Part shown: in pieces, positions 1 to 8,753 of the stretch
How positions within the stretch are numbered: the first letter of the stretch is position 1
Layout: each line of letters begins with the position of its first letter
Origin: an uncultured Phocaeicola sp.
Lineage (GTDB): Bacteria; Bacteroidota; Bacteroidia; Bacteroidales; Bacteroidaceae
Direction of reading: 5' to 3'
Assembly (NCBI GenBank): GCA_944322395.1
Contig: CALUPA010000010.1
Coordinates: 1-50,794, forward strand
DNA length: 50,794 nucleotides
Position numbers and translations under genes: made by a program
Notes under the pieces: model-generated
What the model was told of the DNA's origin: nothing
Seen by the model: the letters and a program-made list of their open reading frames with translations, nothing else
Databases searched by the model: none

Positions 1-2039
1 CATATATGGTTGACAAGACCGTAGAACGTAAATATGAAAATGTATCATACGATGCAGCAAAACTGAACGAATACGTAAGAACAGTTCTTCAACTCGAAGC
101 TGTAGCATGTAAGGACTGGTTGACTAACAAGGTGGACCGTTCGGTGACAGGTAAGATTGCACGTCAGCAGTGTCAGGGTGAGCTTCAGTTGCCATTGAGC
201 GACTGCGGTGTGGTAGCTCTTGACTATCGTGGAAATGCCGGTATAGCAACTGCTATCGGTCATGCTCCTCAAGCTGCTCTTGCTGATCCTGCCGCAGGTT
301 CTGTTCTTGCTGTTTCTGAAGCTCTTACTAACCTTGTTTGGGCTCCATTGGCAGACGGTATGGACAGCATCTCTCTTTCAGCTAACTGGATGTGGCCTTG
401 CCGCTCACAGGAAGGTGAAGATGCAAGACTTTATACTGCAGTGAAGGCATTGTCAGACTTCTGCTGCTCACTTCAGATAAACGTTCCTACAGGTAAGGAC
501 TCATTGTCAATGACTCAGAAATACCCTAATGGAGAAAAGATTATCAGTCCGGGAACAGTTATCGTTTCTGCTGGTGGCGAAGTAAGCGATGTTAAGAAAG
601 TCGTTTCTCCTGTTATGGTTAACAAGGAAAAATCTACATTCTATCATATAGACTTCAGTTTCGATGAGTTGCGTCTTGGTGGTTCTGCTTTTGCTCAAAG
701 CCTCAACAAGATTGGAAGCGATGTTCCTACTGTACAGAATCCTGAATATTTCCGCGATGCATTCCTTGCTGTTCAGGAACTTATCAACAAAGGACTGATT
801 CTTGCAGGTCACGATATTTCTGCAGGTGGTCTTATCACTACACTGCTTGAAATGTGTTTCGCTAACACTGAAGGCGGTATGGAAATCGAACTTGACAAGA
901 TTAAATGTAACGACATCGTTAAAATTCTGTTCGCAGAAAACCCAGGTATCGTTATACAGGTTGCAGATAAGGACAAAGCTGAAGTCAAGAAGATTCTTGA
1001 AGATGCAGGCGTTGGTTTCGTGAAACTTGGTAAGCCTTCAGAAGAACGTCATATTCTTGTTTCTAAGGATGGTGCAACTTACCAGTTCGGTATTGACTAT
1101 CTGCGCGATGTGTGGTATTCTACTTCATACCTGATGGATCGTCATCAGAGCATGAACGGATGTGCTAAGAAACGTTTCGAGAACTACAAGCAGCAGCCAA
1201 TTGAATTTGCATTCACTCCTTCATTCACAGGTAAGCTTTCTCAGTTCGGACTTGATCCTGACCGCCGTACTCCAAGCGGTATCAAGGCTGCAATTATCCG
1301 TGAAAAAGGTACTAATGGTGAACGCGAAATGGCATACATGCTTTACCTTGCAGGATTCGATGTTAAGGACGTAACAATGACTGACCTTGTAAGTGGTCGC
1401 GAAACACTGGAAGACATCAACATGATTGTGTTCTGCGGTGGTTTCTCTAACTCAGACGTTCTTGGTTCTGCTAAGGGATGGGCCGGTAGCTTCCTGTTCA
1501 ATCCTAAGGCGAAGGCAGCCCTTGACAACTTCTATGCACGTGAGGATACTTTGTCACTCGGTGTATGCAACGGTTGCCAGCTGATGATGGAACTCGGACT
1601 TATCACTCCAGAAGACAAGAAGAAAGGCAAGATGCTTCATAATGACTCTCACAAGTTTGAATCAAACTTCCTTGGCGTGACAGTCCCTATGAACCGCAGT
1701 GTAATGTTCGGCTCATTGAGCGGTTCTAAACTCGGTATCTGGGTAGCTCACGGAGAAGGTAAGTTCTCATTGCCTTATGATGAAGACCACTACAATGTGG
1801 TTCTGAAGTATTCATACGATGAATATCCTGGCAACCCTAACGGTTCAGACTACAGCGTAGCAGGTATCGCATCGCAGGACGGACGTCATCTTGCAATGAT
1901 GCCACACCTGGAAAGAGCTTGCTTCCCATGGGAAAATGCTTATTATCCTGCAGAACGTCTTGGTGTAGACCAGATTACTCCATGGATGGAAGCATTCGTC
2001 AATGCACGTAAGTGGGTGGAAGAAAAAGTAAGAAAGTAA
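1..2039 (+). CDS. purL: Phosphoribosylformylglycinamidine synthase, 3' part (5' end outside window)
   Basis: Purine biosynthesis enzyme that converts FGAR, glutamine and ATP to FGAM in the cytoplasm. The reading frame is open to the left edge, and the first in-window ATG at position 6 is internal. About 680 residues are present, while the large single-chain PurL is usually around 1200-1300 residues, so roughly the first half is missing. Visible parts are the second AIRS-like synthase half, with GKDSLSM and GHDISAGG motifs, and the C-terminal class I glutaminase. The glutaminase has the nucleophile cysteine in LGVCNGCQ and the downstream PHLERACFPWEN segment with the catalytic His and Glu. It stops at TAA and is followed about 90 bases later by a strong terminator, so transcription probably ends here. 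Family call is confident. Confidence 0.96.
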   Translation, partial: YMVDKTVERKYENVSYDAAKLNEYVRTVLQLEAVACKDWLTNKVDRSVTGKIARQQCQGELQLPLSDCGVVALDYRGNAGIATAIGHAPQAALADPAAGSVLAVSEALTNLVWAPLADGMDSISLSANWMWPCRSQEGEDARLYTAVKALSDFCCSLQINVPTGKDSLSMTQKYPNGEKIISPGTVIVSAGGEVSDVKKVVSPVMVNKEKSTFYHIDFSFDELRLGGSAFAQSLNKIGSDVPTVQNPEYFRDAFLAVQELINKGLILAGHDISAGGLITTLLEMCFANTEGGMEIELDKIKCNDIVKILFAENPGIVIQVADKDKAEVKKILEDAGVGFVKLGKPSEERHILVSKDGATYQFGIDYLRDVWYSTSYLMDRHQSMNGCAKKRFENYKQQPIEFAFTPSFTGKLSQFGLDPDRRTPSGIKAAIIREKGTNGEREMAYMLYLAGFDVKDVTMTDLVSGRETLEDINMIVFCGGFSNSDVLGSAKGWAGSFLFNPKAKAALDNFYAREDTLSLGVCNGCQLMMELGLITPEDKKKGKMLHNDSHKFESNFLGVTVPMNRSVMFGSLSGSKLGIWVAHGEGKFSLPYDEDHYNVVLKYSYDEYPGNPNGSDYSVAGIASQDGRHLAMMPHLERACFPWENAYYPAERLGVDQITPWMEAFVNARKWVEEKVRK

Positions 2040-2130
2040 AATTCTAAGAAGGTAAAGAACAGAAATATTTAGTTCTATTATCAAAAGAACTTCAATAAGT
2101 AGACTTAGACTTTCTTTATAACTAATACTA

Positions 2131-2171
2131 AAAAAAGGTTTTCCCGAATAAAATCGGGAAAACCTTTTTTG
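2131..2171 (+). terminator. Intrinsic terminator after purL
   Basis: Perfect stem AAAGGTTTTCCCGA / TCGGGAAAACCTTT with a short ATAAAA loop, followed by a T-run. The A-run on the left arm also makes it usable on the minus strand, but no minus-strand gene ends here. Confidence 0.9.
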
Positions 2172-2230
2172 TTTTATTTTGATTTCCAATCATTTTTAGC
2201 GAAATTTGCATTGTATAATTTCATAATGCC

Positions 2231-5200
2231 ATGTTTTATAGATTCATCCTTACATTTATAATTCTTTTCTCTTGCATATCAAACTCATATACCCAAATAT
2301 ACAAATATATTGATATGAAAGACGGTCTTAGCAGCCGTCGAGTACTCTCTATAAGTCAGGGGAATCAGGGGTATATGTGGATTCTTACCCATAAAGGTGT
2401 AGACAGATTCGACGGTAAAAACTTCAAGCACTACCAACTTACGAATGATGGAAATATTGTAAACTTTTTCCCTAACCTAAACTTACTATCTACAGACGAT
2501 AAAAAACAGCTATGGGAAATCGGTAAAGATGGATATATTTTCAAATATGACGAAATGAGAGACTCGTTCCACATTGTATTCGATATGAAAAAAATATATC
2601 CGCAATACATGGACTTGCCAATTTCTGCATTATGTTTAGCACAAAATGAGATATTGATGGCATGCGAGAATAACGTTGTGGTATACGACACAGAGAGAAA
2701 CAAAAATAAATGTATAACCAACATTACAGATGAAAACATTTCATACATTACAGAATCAAAAAATCACGGAGAATATTTTTTGGCATCGAAAAGACATATT
2801 TACCAAACAAAACTTGATGTAAATAAACCCCTGTCGGAAAAAGACGCTATACTAGACGAACTAGGACTGATAGACTATGTATATTTCCATAAAGATTCCG
2901 AATATCTTGTAATAAACACCTTGACAGACGGACTATATGTGTATGACACTAGAAAATCAGAACTTTTTAATGTAGGAAAAATTCTAACAGACGTCAGTAT
3001 AAATACAATAAAGCCATATGGAAATTCCGGATGCGAGGTTCTGATAGCTACTGACGGAGACGGAGTTTACAAACTAAACATTAAGGATAAGACTTTCAGA
3101 AGTTTTTTAGCGGAAGACTATTCCAGACTAAACAGAATGAACGGAAGTATTATAAAAGATTTATGCATTGACAATGATGGAAGAATATGGAATGTAATTT
3201 ATCCTACCGGTATTACTGTATATACTGAAAAGTATCAGCCTTACGAATGGATAAGACACTCAAAGGATAATAGTAACTCACTTATAGATAATAGAATAAA
3301 CGCCATAATGACAGATTCTGATGGCGATGTATGGTTTGCCACTAGTAATGGTATCAGTTGCTATGACCGTTCTGCAAATAAATGGATAAACTTCCTGTCG
3401 GCTTATACAAAAGATTCGAAAAATGATAATCATATATTTACATCATTATGCGAATATAAATCAGGAGAAATTCTAGCAGGAGGATATATGTCAGGAATAT
3501 ACAGAATAAGCAAATACAATAAAAATACCAGCTATGCAATAAAACTCGCTGCAAACGATGATGAAACACCAGACAAATATATAAGGAGTATACTGAGAGA
3601 CTCTGATAATATCCTTTGGGGAGGAGGATTCAGAAGTCTTAGAGCTTATGATGAAAAGAAAAAGCATACCAGCATATATCCAACTACATACCCCATTACA
3701 TATATAAAGGAACGAGACAAAAACTCACTATGGATAGGTACTATAAATGGATTATACATCTTCCGAAAAAGAGATGAAAGGATGGAAAAATTCAAAACTC
3801 AGCAGGAAACAGGATGTATAAACTCATTATGCATAACAAAAAACGGAAACTATACGTTTGTCGGTACTTATGGAAACGGATTATTCATCATTGATAATGT
3901 ATCAGGAAACGTCAGACATTATACTACGGCAAACTGCAGTCTTATAACAAACAATATTTACAGTATAGTAGAAAATAAATTTGGAGATATAATATTGGGT
4001 ACAGAAAATGGAATATCTCTTTTTAATATAAAAGAGAATATGTTTACAAATTGGACTGGTGAACAGGGACTTGCTGCATATAACTTCAATCAAGGAGCTG
4101 CCGTAAACACAGGATATGGAGAGATAATTTTAGGAAGTAACGAAGGAGCCATAGTCCTCTCAGACAGCATGCATCTGCCAGAAAGGTTCTCATCGCACAT
4201 GGTACTCGACAATCTAAGTATTATGTACAGACCCGTATACCCAGGTGAAAAGGATTCTCCACTAAAGAAAATGTTGAACGAGACCTCACTCCTAGAACTG
4301 GAATATGATCAAAATACATTCTCTATAAACGTATCTTCTGTAAACTATGACAATCCGTCGAACATATACTATACCTGGAAATTGGAAGGATTCTTCGATG
4401 AATGGAGCACACCGAGTGAAAACGGAATGATAAGATATACTAATATTTCCCCAGGAGAATACAAACTGAGAATACGAGCTATACTTCTTGACAACAATCA
4501 GTTACTTGAGGAAAGAAGTATTAGTATTATTATAAATAGTCCTATCTGGCTCACACCTTGGGCTATAATAATATATATTATATTTGTTTGTGGAGCAGCC
4601 TTTTCACTATACAGATACAAAATGATAAAAAAAGACAGGCGTATTTCGCAGGAAAAGATAAACTTTTTTATTCACACTGCCCACGATATACGTACACCAC
4701 TTACACTTATCAAAGCACCTTTAGGAGAAATTCTAAAAAAAGAAAAACTCTCAGAGGAAGGAACGATTAATATAAATCTGGCACTTCAAAATACAGATAA
4801 TCTGTCAGAACTAGCAAACAAACTGATGAATTTTCAGAAAGAGGAGCTGTATAGTTCGCAAGTAAGTGTAAGAAAATATATGCTAAATGCATATATTAAA
4901 GAATATCTGCAACAATTTAGAAACTATGCTCAGCAACAGGGTGTTACTTTAGAATATAAGAGCGAGTTTGATGAACTGGAAGTATGGATAGACAGAAACA
5001 AGATGGACTCCATATTAAGAAATTTAATTTCGAACGCATTGAAATATACACCTAAAGGCGGCACTGTAAGCATAAATACTTCGCATAACCGAAAAAATTG
5101 GAACATAGATATAGCAGATACAGGTATAGGCATTCCAAAGAAGGACCAAAAAAAGTTATTTAAATACATGTTTAGAGGGTACAACGCCACCAACCAACTT

Positions 5201-6280
5201 ATAACTGGTTCTGGAATAGGCATGCTACTCACATGGCGACTAATACAAAATCATGAAGGACGTATTTCTTTCTCAAGCGAGGAGAACTCTGGAACTAGTT
5301 TCCATCTTTCATTTCCTATAAAGAGTGCAAAATATATTTACCGTGACGACAATACAACCGAAATACAGGAAACTCCTGTTCAAGACGGTTGGGCATATAC
5401 CATAGCATCACAGGATGGAATAATACATAATGATATTGAAACCACAACAAAGAATCTTCCTGAAAGTGCACCACATATACTGATTGTAGAGGACAATGAT
5501 GTATTAAGAAAGTTTCTAATTCAGTCTCTTTCAGATATGTACCATGTATCAGATGCTGAAAATGGAAAAGAAGCATTAGATATTATAAGAAAAGTACAAC
5601 CCGATCTTATCATCTCAGACGTTATGATGCCTATCATGAACGGTCATGAGCTTTGCAAAGCCATAAAAGGAAATATGGCTACAAGTCATATTCCATTCAT
5701 TATGCTTACAGCTTTAGGAGAGAAAAAAGACATAATAGACGGACTAAAGACAAAAGCTGACCTGTATATAGTAAAACCCTTTGATATTACACTACTGAAA
5801 GCTAACATCAGTAATGTTTTGGAAAATAGGGACCTTATAAGAAAAAGACTTCAGGAACTCATAGTTTCACTACCAGAACAAAAGAAAGATAATAAAGAAG
5901 AAGATAAAATCACTACAGAAAAAGATATTCCAGAAATGAATTCCTCACTTGACGAGGAATTCATCAGGAAAGTAACAGGACTGATCAAAGAAGGTCTTGG
6001 AAATGGTCTCAACGTTGATACATTGTGTGCATCTGTAAACATGAGCCGAACCAGTTTCTATAACAAGATAAAGGCTTTGACAGGTGAACCTCCTGCAGAA
6101 CTTATCAGAAATATACGAATGAAAGAGGCGGCCATTCTTCTGAAAACACAAGAATATACAGTTTCAGAAGTTTCAGACAAACTCGGATTTGCCGATCCAA
6201 AATATTTTGCCGATACATTCAAAAAATATTATGGTATACCGCCAAGAGACTATATTAAGTCTATTAATAATGAAAAGTGA
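2231..6280 (+). CDS. Hybrid two-component system sensor/regulator (HTCS), one-component fusion
   Basis: Inner-membrane regulator of 1349 residues that fuses sensor kinase and response regulator. Order seen: N-terminal signal/anchor (about 1-22); a long periplasmic sensor of repeated beta-propeller blades (about 25-690, repeats such as GDVWFATSNGISCYD and NSLWIGTINGLYIF); a Y_Y_Y domain (about 705-760); one membrane span (about 775-795); HisKA with phospho-acceptor His818 in AHDIRTPLTL; HATPase with NLISNALKYTP, DTGIGIP and GSGIGM; receiver with Asp1130 in IISDVMMP and Lys in VKPFD; AraC-type helix-turn-helix (about 1240-1345). Such proteins in Bacteroides sense oligosaccharides and switch on polysaccharide-utilisation genes. 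No SusC/SusD pair or glycosidase lies beside it here; the next genes are chromate-type transporters, so its target is unclear. A weak AAATTTG box near 2200 is the only promoter-like sequence. Confidence 0.93.
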   Translation: MFYRFILTFIILFSCISNSYTQIYKYIDMKDGLSSRRVLSISQGNQGYMWILTHKGVDRFDGKNFKHYQLTNDGNIVNFFPNLNLLSTDDKKQLWEIGKDGYIFKYDEMRDSFHIVFDMKKIYPQYMDLPISALCLAQNEILMACENNVVVYDTERNKNKCITNITDENISYITESKNHGEYFLASKRHIYQTKLDVNKPLSEKDAILDELGLIDYVYFHKDSEYLVINTLTDGLYVYDTRKSELFNVGKILTDVSINTIKPYGNSGCEVLIATDGDGVYKLNIKDKTFRSFLAEDYSRLNRMNGSIIKDLCIDNDGRIWNVIYPTGITVYTEKYQPYEWIRHSKDNSNSLIDNRINAIMTDSDGDVWFATSNGISCYDRSANKWINFLSAYTKDSKNDNHIFTSLCEYKSGEILAGGYMSGIYRISKYNKNTSYAIKLAANDDETPDKYIRSILRDSDNILWGGGFRSLRAYDEKKKHTSIYPTTYPITYIKERDKNSLWIGTINGLYIFRKRDERMEKFKTQQETGCINSLCITKNGNYTFVGTYGNGLFIIDNVSGNVRHYTTANCSLITNNIYSIVENKFGDIILGTENGISLFNIKENMFTNWTGEQGLAAYNFNQGAAVNTGYGEIILGSNEGAIVLSDSMHLPERFSSHMVLDNLSIMYRPVYPGEKDSPLKKMLNETSLLELEYDQNTFSINVSSVNYDNPSNIYYTWKLEGFFDEWSTPSENGMIRYTNISPGEYKLRIRAILLDNNQLLEERSISIIINSPIWLTPWAIIIYIIFVCGAAFSLYRYKMIKKDRRISQEKINFFIHTAHDIRTPLTLIKAPLGEILKKEKLSEEGTININLALQNTDNLSELANKLMNFQKEELYSSQVSVRKYMLNAYIKEYLQQFRNYAQQQGVTLEYKSEFDELEVWIDRNKMDSILRNLISNALKYTPKGGTVSINTSHNRKNWNIDIADTGIGIPKKDQKKLFKYMFRGYNATNQLITGSGIGMLLTWRLIQNHEGRISFSSEENSGTSFHLSFPIKSAKYIYRDDNTTEIQETPVQDGWAYTIASQDGIIHNDIETTTKNLPESAPHILIVEDNDVLRKFLIQSLSDMYHVSDAENGKEALDIIRKVQPDLIISDVMMPIMNGHELCKAIKGNMATSHIPFIMLTALGEKKDIIDGLKTKADLYIVKPFDITLLKANISNVLENRDLIRKRLQELIVSLPEQKKDNKEEDKITTEKDIPEMNSSLDEEFIRKVTGLIKEGLGNGLNVDTLCASVNMSRTSFYNKIKALTGEPPAELIRNIRMKEAAILLKTQEYTVSEVSDKLGFADPKYFADTFKKYYGIPPRDYIKSINNEK

Positions 6281-6370
6281 GAAAGAAAGATGAGAAATCA
6301 GTAAACACTACTATTAATATTCACTAGTTACCTGAAATTCAATTATTAAATTACTTATTATAAAAGACAA

Positions 6371-6913
6371 ATGCTCTACCTGAAATATTTTACAATATTC
6401 TTCCGAATAGGACTGTTTACAGTAGGAGGTGGATATGCTATGGTCCCACTTATAGAAGCAGAGATAGTAGATAAAAGAAAATGGATAAAGAAAGAAGAAT
6501 TTTTAGATCTGATGGCACTATCGCAAACGGTACCTGGAATTTTTGCTGTAAATATAGCAATATTCATAGGGTACAAGTTACGCAAGTTCTGGGGAGCTTT
6601 TTTCATGGCCCTTGGAACAATTATGCCTTCATTTCTGATAATACTTGCCATCGCACTTTTTTTCAGACAATTCCAACATCTGGAACCAGTAGAACGAATA
6701 TTCAAAGGCATACGTCCTGGAGTAGTTGCGCTTATAGCTGCACCAACATTCAAAATGGCCAAAACCGCACGCATCAACAGATACAACATCTGGATTCCTG
6801 TAGTATCAGCATTGCTGATATGGCTTTTAGGATTCTCACCAATATATATAATTATTCTTTCCGGATTAGGTGGATACATTTACGGACGTTACACAAGAAA
6901 AACAAAACAATAA
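6371..6913 (+). CDS. Chromate transporter family protein, half-size subunit 1
   Basis: Integral membrane protein of 180 residues with one CHR domain. The diagnostic N-terminal segment FFRIGLFTVGGGYAMVPLIE and the following LMALSQTVPGIFAVNIA are visible, then four to five hydrophobic spans. Classical ChrA is about 400 residues with two CHR halves; this is a half-size member that works with a partner, and the next gene (18 bases downstream) is that partner. Family members export chromate, or move other oxyanions, by proton coupling; the physiological substrate in gut anaerobes is not established. It follows the HTCS gene by 90 bases with no clear terminator between, so read-through is possible. 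Confidence 0.88.
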   Translation: MLYLKYFTIFFRIGLFTVGGGYAMVPLIEAEIVDKRKWIKKEEFLDLMALSQTVPGIFAVNIAIFIGYKLRKFWGAFFMALGTIMPSFLIILAIALFFRQFQHLEPVERIFKGIRPGVVALIAAPTFKMAKTARINRYNIWIPVVSALLIWLLGFSPIYIIILSGLGGYIYGRYTRKTKQ

Positions 6914-6931
6914 AAAAGACACATCAAGAAA

Positions 6932-7495
6932 ATGATTTTTTTACAACTATTCTACACATTCTTTAAAATAGGTCTCTTCGGTTTTGGTGGAGGCTATGCC
7001 ATGCTGTCTATGATACAAGGTGAAGTAGTGACACGCCATGACTGGCTTAGTTCATCCGAATTTACAGATATAGTAGCTATCAGCCAGATGACACCAGGAC
7101 CGATAGGTATCAATTCTGCTACATACGTTGGCTACACGGCTGTAGTAAATGCCGGATATTCTCATGCGGTAGGTATATTGGGATCTATAGTTGCAACTTT
7201 TTCTGTAGTACTACCATCATTTATACTTATGATTCTCATAAGTAAGTTTTTCCTGAAATATCAAAAACATCCCGTTGTAGCTTCTGTGTTCGACGGTTTA
7301 CGTCCAGGAGTAGTAGGTTTGCTGGCATCAGCAGCTCTTGTACTTATGAACGGCGAGAATTTTGGTACTGAAATTTATGATATAATTACAAGCATAGCTA
7401 TTTTCTCATTTGTTTTTTTAGCTTCACACAAATATAAAGTAAACCCCATACTTCTTATTATACTTTGCGGTATAGTCGGATTTATATTATACTGA
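6932..7495 (+). CDS. Chromate transporter family protein, half-size subunit 2
   Basis: Second half-size CHR protein, 187 residues, paired with the preceding gene. It carries the same landmark in slightly different form, FKIGLFGFGGGYAMLSMIQ, followed by IVAISQMTPGPIGINSATYVGY, and again several hydrophobic spans ending close to the C-terminus. The two subunits presumably form an antiparallel heterodimer, as proposed for short-chain CHR pairs (family knowledge, not visible here). No intrinsic terminator is evident after it; the next promoter-like box is at 7608. Substrate uncertain: chromate, sulfate-like oxyanion or other. Confidence 0.88.
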   Translation: MIFLQLFYTFFKIGLFGFGGGYAMLSMIQGEVVTRHDWLSSSEFTDIVAISQMTPGPIGINSATYVGYTAVVNAGYSHAVGILGSIVATFSVVLPSFILMILISKFFLKYQKHPVVASVFDGLRPGVVGLLASAALVLMNGENFGTEIYDIITSIAIFSFVFLASHKYKVNPILLIILCGIVGFILY

Positions 7496-7607
7496 GTATT
7501 ATGCCACTGTAATATATGAATTTGATATCTCAAGACTGTATATGTATCATAATAACCGATTGCTACAATTTTACTTTATCATATTTTATATTGTCAGATA
7601 TTTTACA

Positions 7608-7615
7608 TACATTTG
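7608..7615 (+). promoter_or_regulatory. -7 promoter box (TACATTTG) of the orphan riboswitch transcript
   Basis: Matches the Bacteroidetes TAnnTTTG -7 box just before the cobalamin aptamer. The -33 region is weak (a TTG at 7591 is too close). Start of transcription would be about 7621. Confidence 0.5.
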
Positions 7616-7627
7616 TATAGTTTTGTT

Positions 7628-7800
7628 CCAATATGCCTCTACACAGGCTGAGGATGAAAAGGGAATCGGGTGTAAATCCCGGACAGTCCCGCTGCTGTAA
7701 GCTCCAAGCCAAAAGGATTGCTTGATTATCTGATACCACTGTCTGCAATACGGATGGGAAGGTAAGCGATTCGGAGTAAGTCAGAAGACCTGCAAAGCTA
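7628..7800 (+). ncRNA. Cobalamin riboswitch, orphan (no ordinary gene downstream)
   Basis: Aptamer landmarks read in order: AAAAGGGAATCGGGTG, TAAATCCCGGACAGTCCCGC, TGCTGTAAGC, then after a variable arm TGGGAAGG, and the B12 box AAGTCAGAAGACCTGC at 7778-7793. The landmarks match the other two riboswitches in this window. What makes it odd is what follows: no reading frame above 32 codons before a terminator at 8097-8148, and then a gene on the opposite strand. A hairpin at 7813-7835 (CATATTCT / AGGATATG) could be the expression platform, because its 3' arm covers an AAGG and an ATG. Confidence 0.92.
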
Positions 7801-7832
7801 CAAATCACACCACATATTCTCGAGGAAAGGAT

Positions 7833-7889
7833 ATGATGGATACATATATTTTTTTATATTTTTTACGTGGCGAGAGACTTACCGAATGA
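7833..7889 (+). CDS. Possible 18-residue small ORF under riboswitch control
   Basis: Translation MMDTYIFLYFLRGERLTE. The first ATG lies in the 3' arm of the hairpin 7813-7835, preceded by GGAAAGG, which is the arrangement expected for a B12 riboswitch that hides a start site. A second ATG follows immediately. The stop codon overlaps the start of the next small ORF (ATGA). There is no homology I recognise; an ORF this short can occur by chance. It could be a leader peptide, a microprotein or nothing. Confidence 0.25.
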   Translation: MMDTYIFLYFLRGERLTE

Positions 7890-7984
7890 CTTTATTTATG
7901 TCAATTGTTTATGCAATATCTGTCATAAAACCATTTCATGACAAACGCATATTCTTGTATAAATATCATTCAAGAAGTAGCTAA
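7886..7984 (+). CDS. Possible 32-residue small ORF, ATGA-coupled to the preceding one
   Basis: Starts inside the stop of the 18-codon ORF (ATGA overlap at 7886-7889), which would permit coupled translation. The product begins with a hydrophobic stretch (MTLFMSIVYAISVI) and ends basic and polar (KYHSRSS). The stop codon lies in the left arm of the 11-base inverted repeat at 7981. No family recognised. It could be a microprotein, a fragment left by gene loss, or chance. Confidence 0.22.
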   Translation: MTLFMSIVYAISVIKPFHDKRIFLYKYHSRSS

Positions 7985-8050
7985 ACAATCTATCATACCT
8001 GTGTTCGTAGTCGCGTTATTAACTGACACAGTTTTAAACAGATTGTTTAG
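7981..8050 (+). ncRNA. Structured RNA element in the orphan riboswitch transcript
   Basis: Perfect 11-base inverted repeat CTAAACAATCT (7981-7991) / AGATTGTTTAG (8040-8050), enclosing a second perfect 6-base repeat CTGTGT (7999-8004) / ACACAG (8026-8031). In RNA this makes a nested stem between the aptamer and the terminator. Nothing coding spans it. Function unknown; it may be the body of a small RNA or a protein-binding site. Confidence 0.5.
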
Positions 8051-8096
8051 TACAAACATTACCTGAGAAAATACTATCTGCCAATATAGTAACATT

Positions 8097-8148
8097 AGTC
8101 CTGCTCCTTTCTGTTTGCAACAGATGGAACAGGACTTTCTTATTTTTT
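8097..8148 (+). terminator. Intrinsic terminator ending the orphan riboswitch transcript
   Basis: Outer stem AGTCCTG (8097-8103) / CAGGACT (8130-8136), an inner stem CTGTT-TGC-AACAG, then TTCTTATTTTTT. The T-run is only on the plus side, so it ends plus-strand transcription and does not serve the minus-strand nitroreductase gene. Confidence 0.85.
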
Positions 8149-8195
8149 CATTGTATAATGATTCTCAGAGCATATACTCATCAAAAAGTCTCACA

Positions 8196-8702
8196 TTAAA
8201 TATATGTACATATATCTTCTATTGTTTTTCTTTTCTTCTCAGGCACTTCACTATCAGGTGTATATCCAACAGGTATTAGAGCTACAGGCTCCATATTATC
8301 AGACAGCCCCATTACTTCATGACATAAAGCAGCGTCGAAATTGCAAACCCAGCAAGTTCCAAGTCCCTGTTCAGTTGCAGCCAGACACAGATGTTCTATG
8401 GCTATTGCCAAATCTATATCAGCATGGTCTTTATTGTCTGAACGCCTATGCCATGACTCTTCATGGTTAGCACATGCCACAATAATGCACGGAGCAGACT
8501 GTACCCATTCACGTTTATAAGTAGATTTCAAAGCATCAAGTCTCTCCTTGTCAGTTACAACATAAAAGTGCCATGGCTGAAAATTCACAGCCGAAGGAGA
8601 CAAACGTACACACTCCATGATATACTCCATTTTTTCTTTCTCTATCTTACGTTCATCATACGAACGGACAGAATAGCGCTGTTTTACTAAATCAATGAAC
8701 AT
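8196..8702 (-). CDS. Nitroreductase family FMN oxidoreductase
   Basis: Cytoplasmic flavoenzyme of 168 residues. The FMN phosphate-binding start DLVKQRYSVRSYDERKIE is at residues 4-21, followed by LSPSAVNFQPWHFYVV, and later IDLAIAIEHLCLAATEQGLGTCWVCNF, all usual for this fold. Members reduce nitro groups, quinones or flavins with NAD(P)H; the natural substrate cannot be read from sequence. It lies alone on the minus strand with about 50 bases to the next minus-strand gene upstream, so it may be co-transcribed with the DUF2490 gene. No downstream minus-strand terminator was seen. Confidence 0.9.
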   Translation of the reverse strand: MFIDLVKQRYSVRSYDERKIEKEKMEYIMECVRLSPSAVNFQPWHFYVVTDKERLDALKSTYKREWVQSAPCIIVACANHEESWHRRSDNKDHADIDLAIAIEHLCLAATEQGLGTCWVCNFDAALCHEVMGLSDNMEPVALIPVGYTPDSEVPEKKRKTIEDICTYI

Positions 8703-8753
8703 ATTTTTCGTTTTTAGTTGTTAGTTCTTATTTGTTTTTTCAGAAGGACAGAA

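Noticed and set aside
6376..6879. Long minus-strand frame opposite the first chromate-transporter subunit
   Set aside because: The plus-strand frame has clear CHR motifs; the antisense product has none.
2231..7495. A polysaccharide-utilisation locus at the first HTCS
   Set aside because: No SusC/SusD, lyase, hydrolase or sulfatase gene within reach.
7563..7808. 81-codon minus-strand frame across the first riboswitch
   Set aside because: It is the complement of the structured aptamer, has no recognisable domain, and ends in low-complexity sequence.
7981..8050. Inverted repeat as insertion-sequence ends
   Set aside because: Only 70 bases apart, no transposase and no target-site duplication seen; an RNA stem explains it better.
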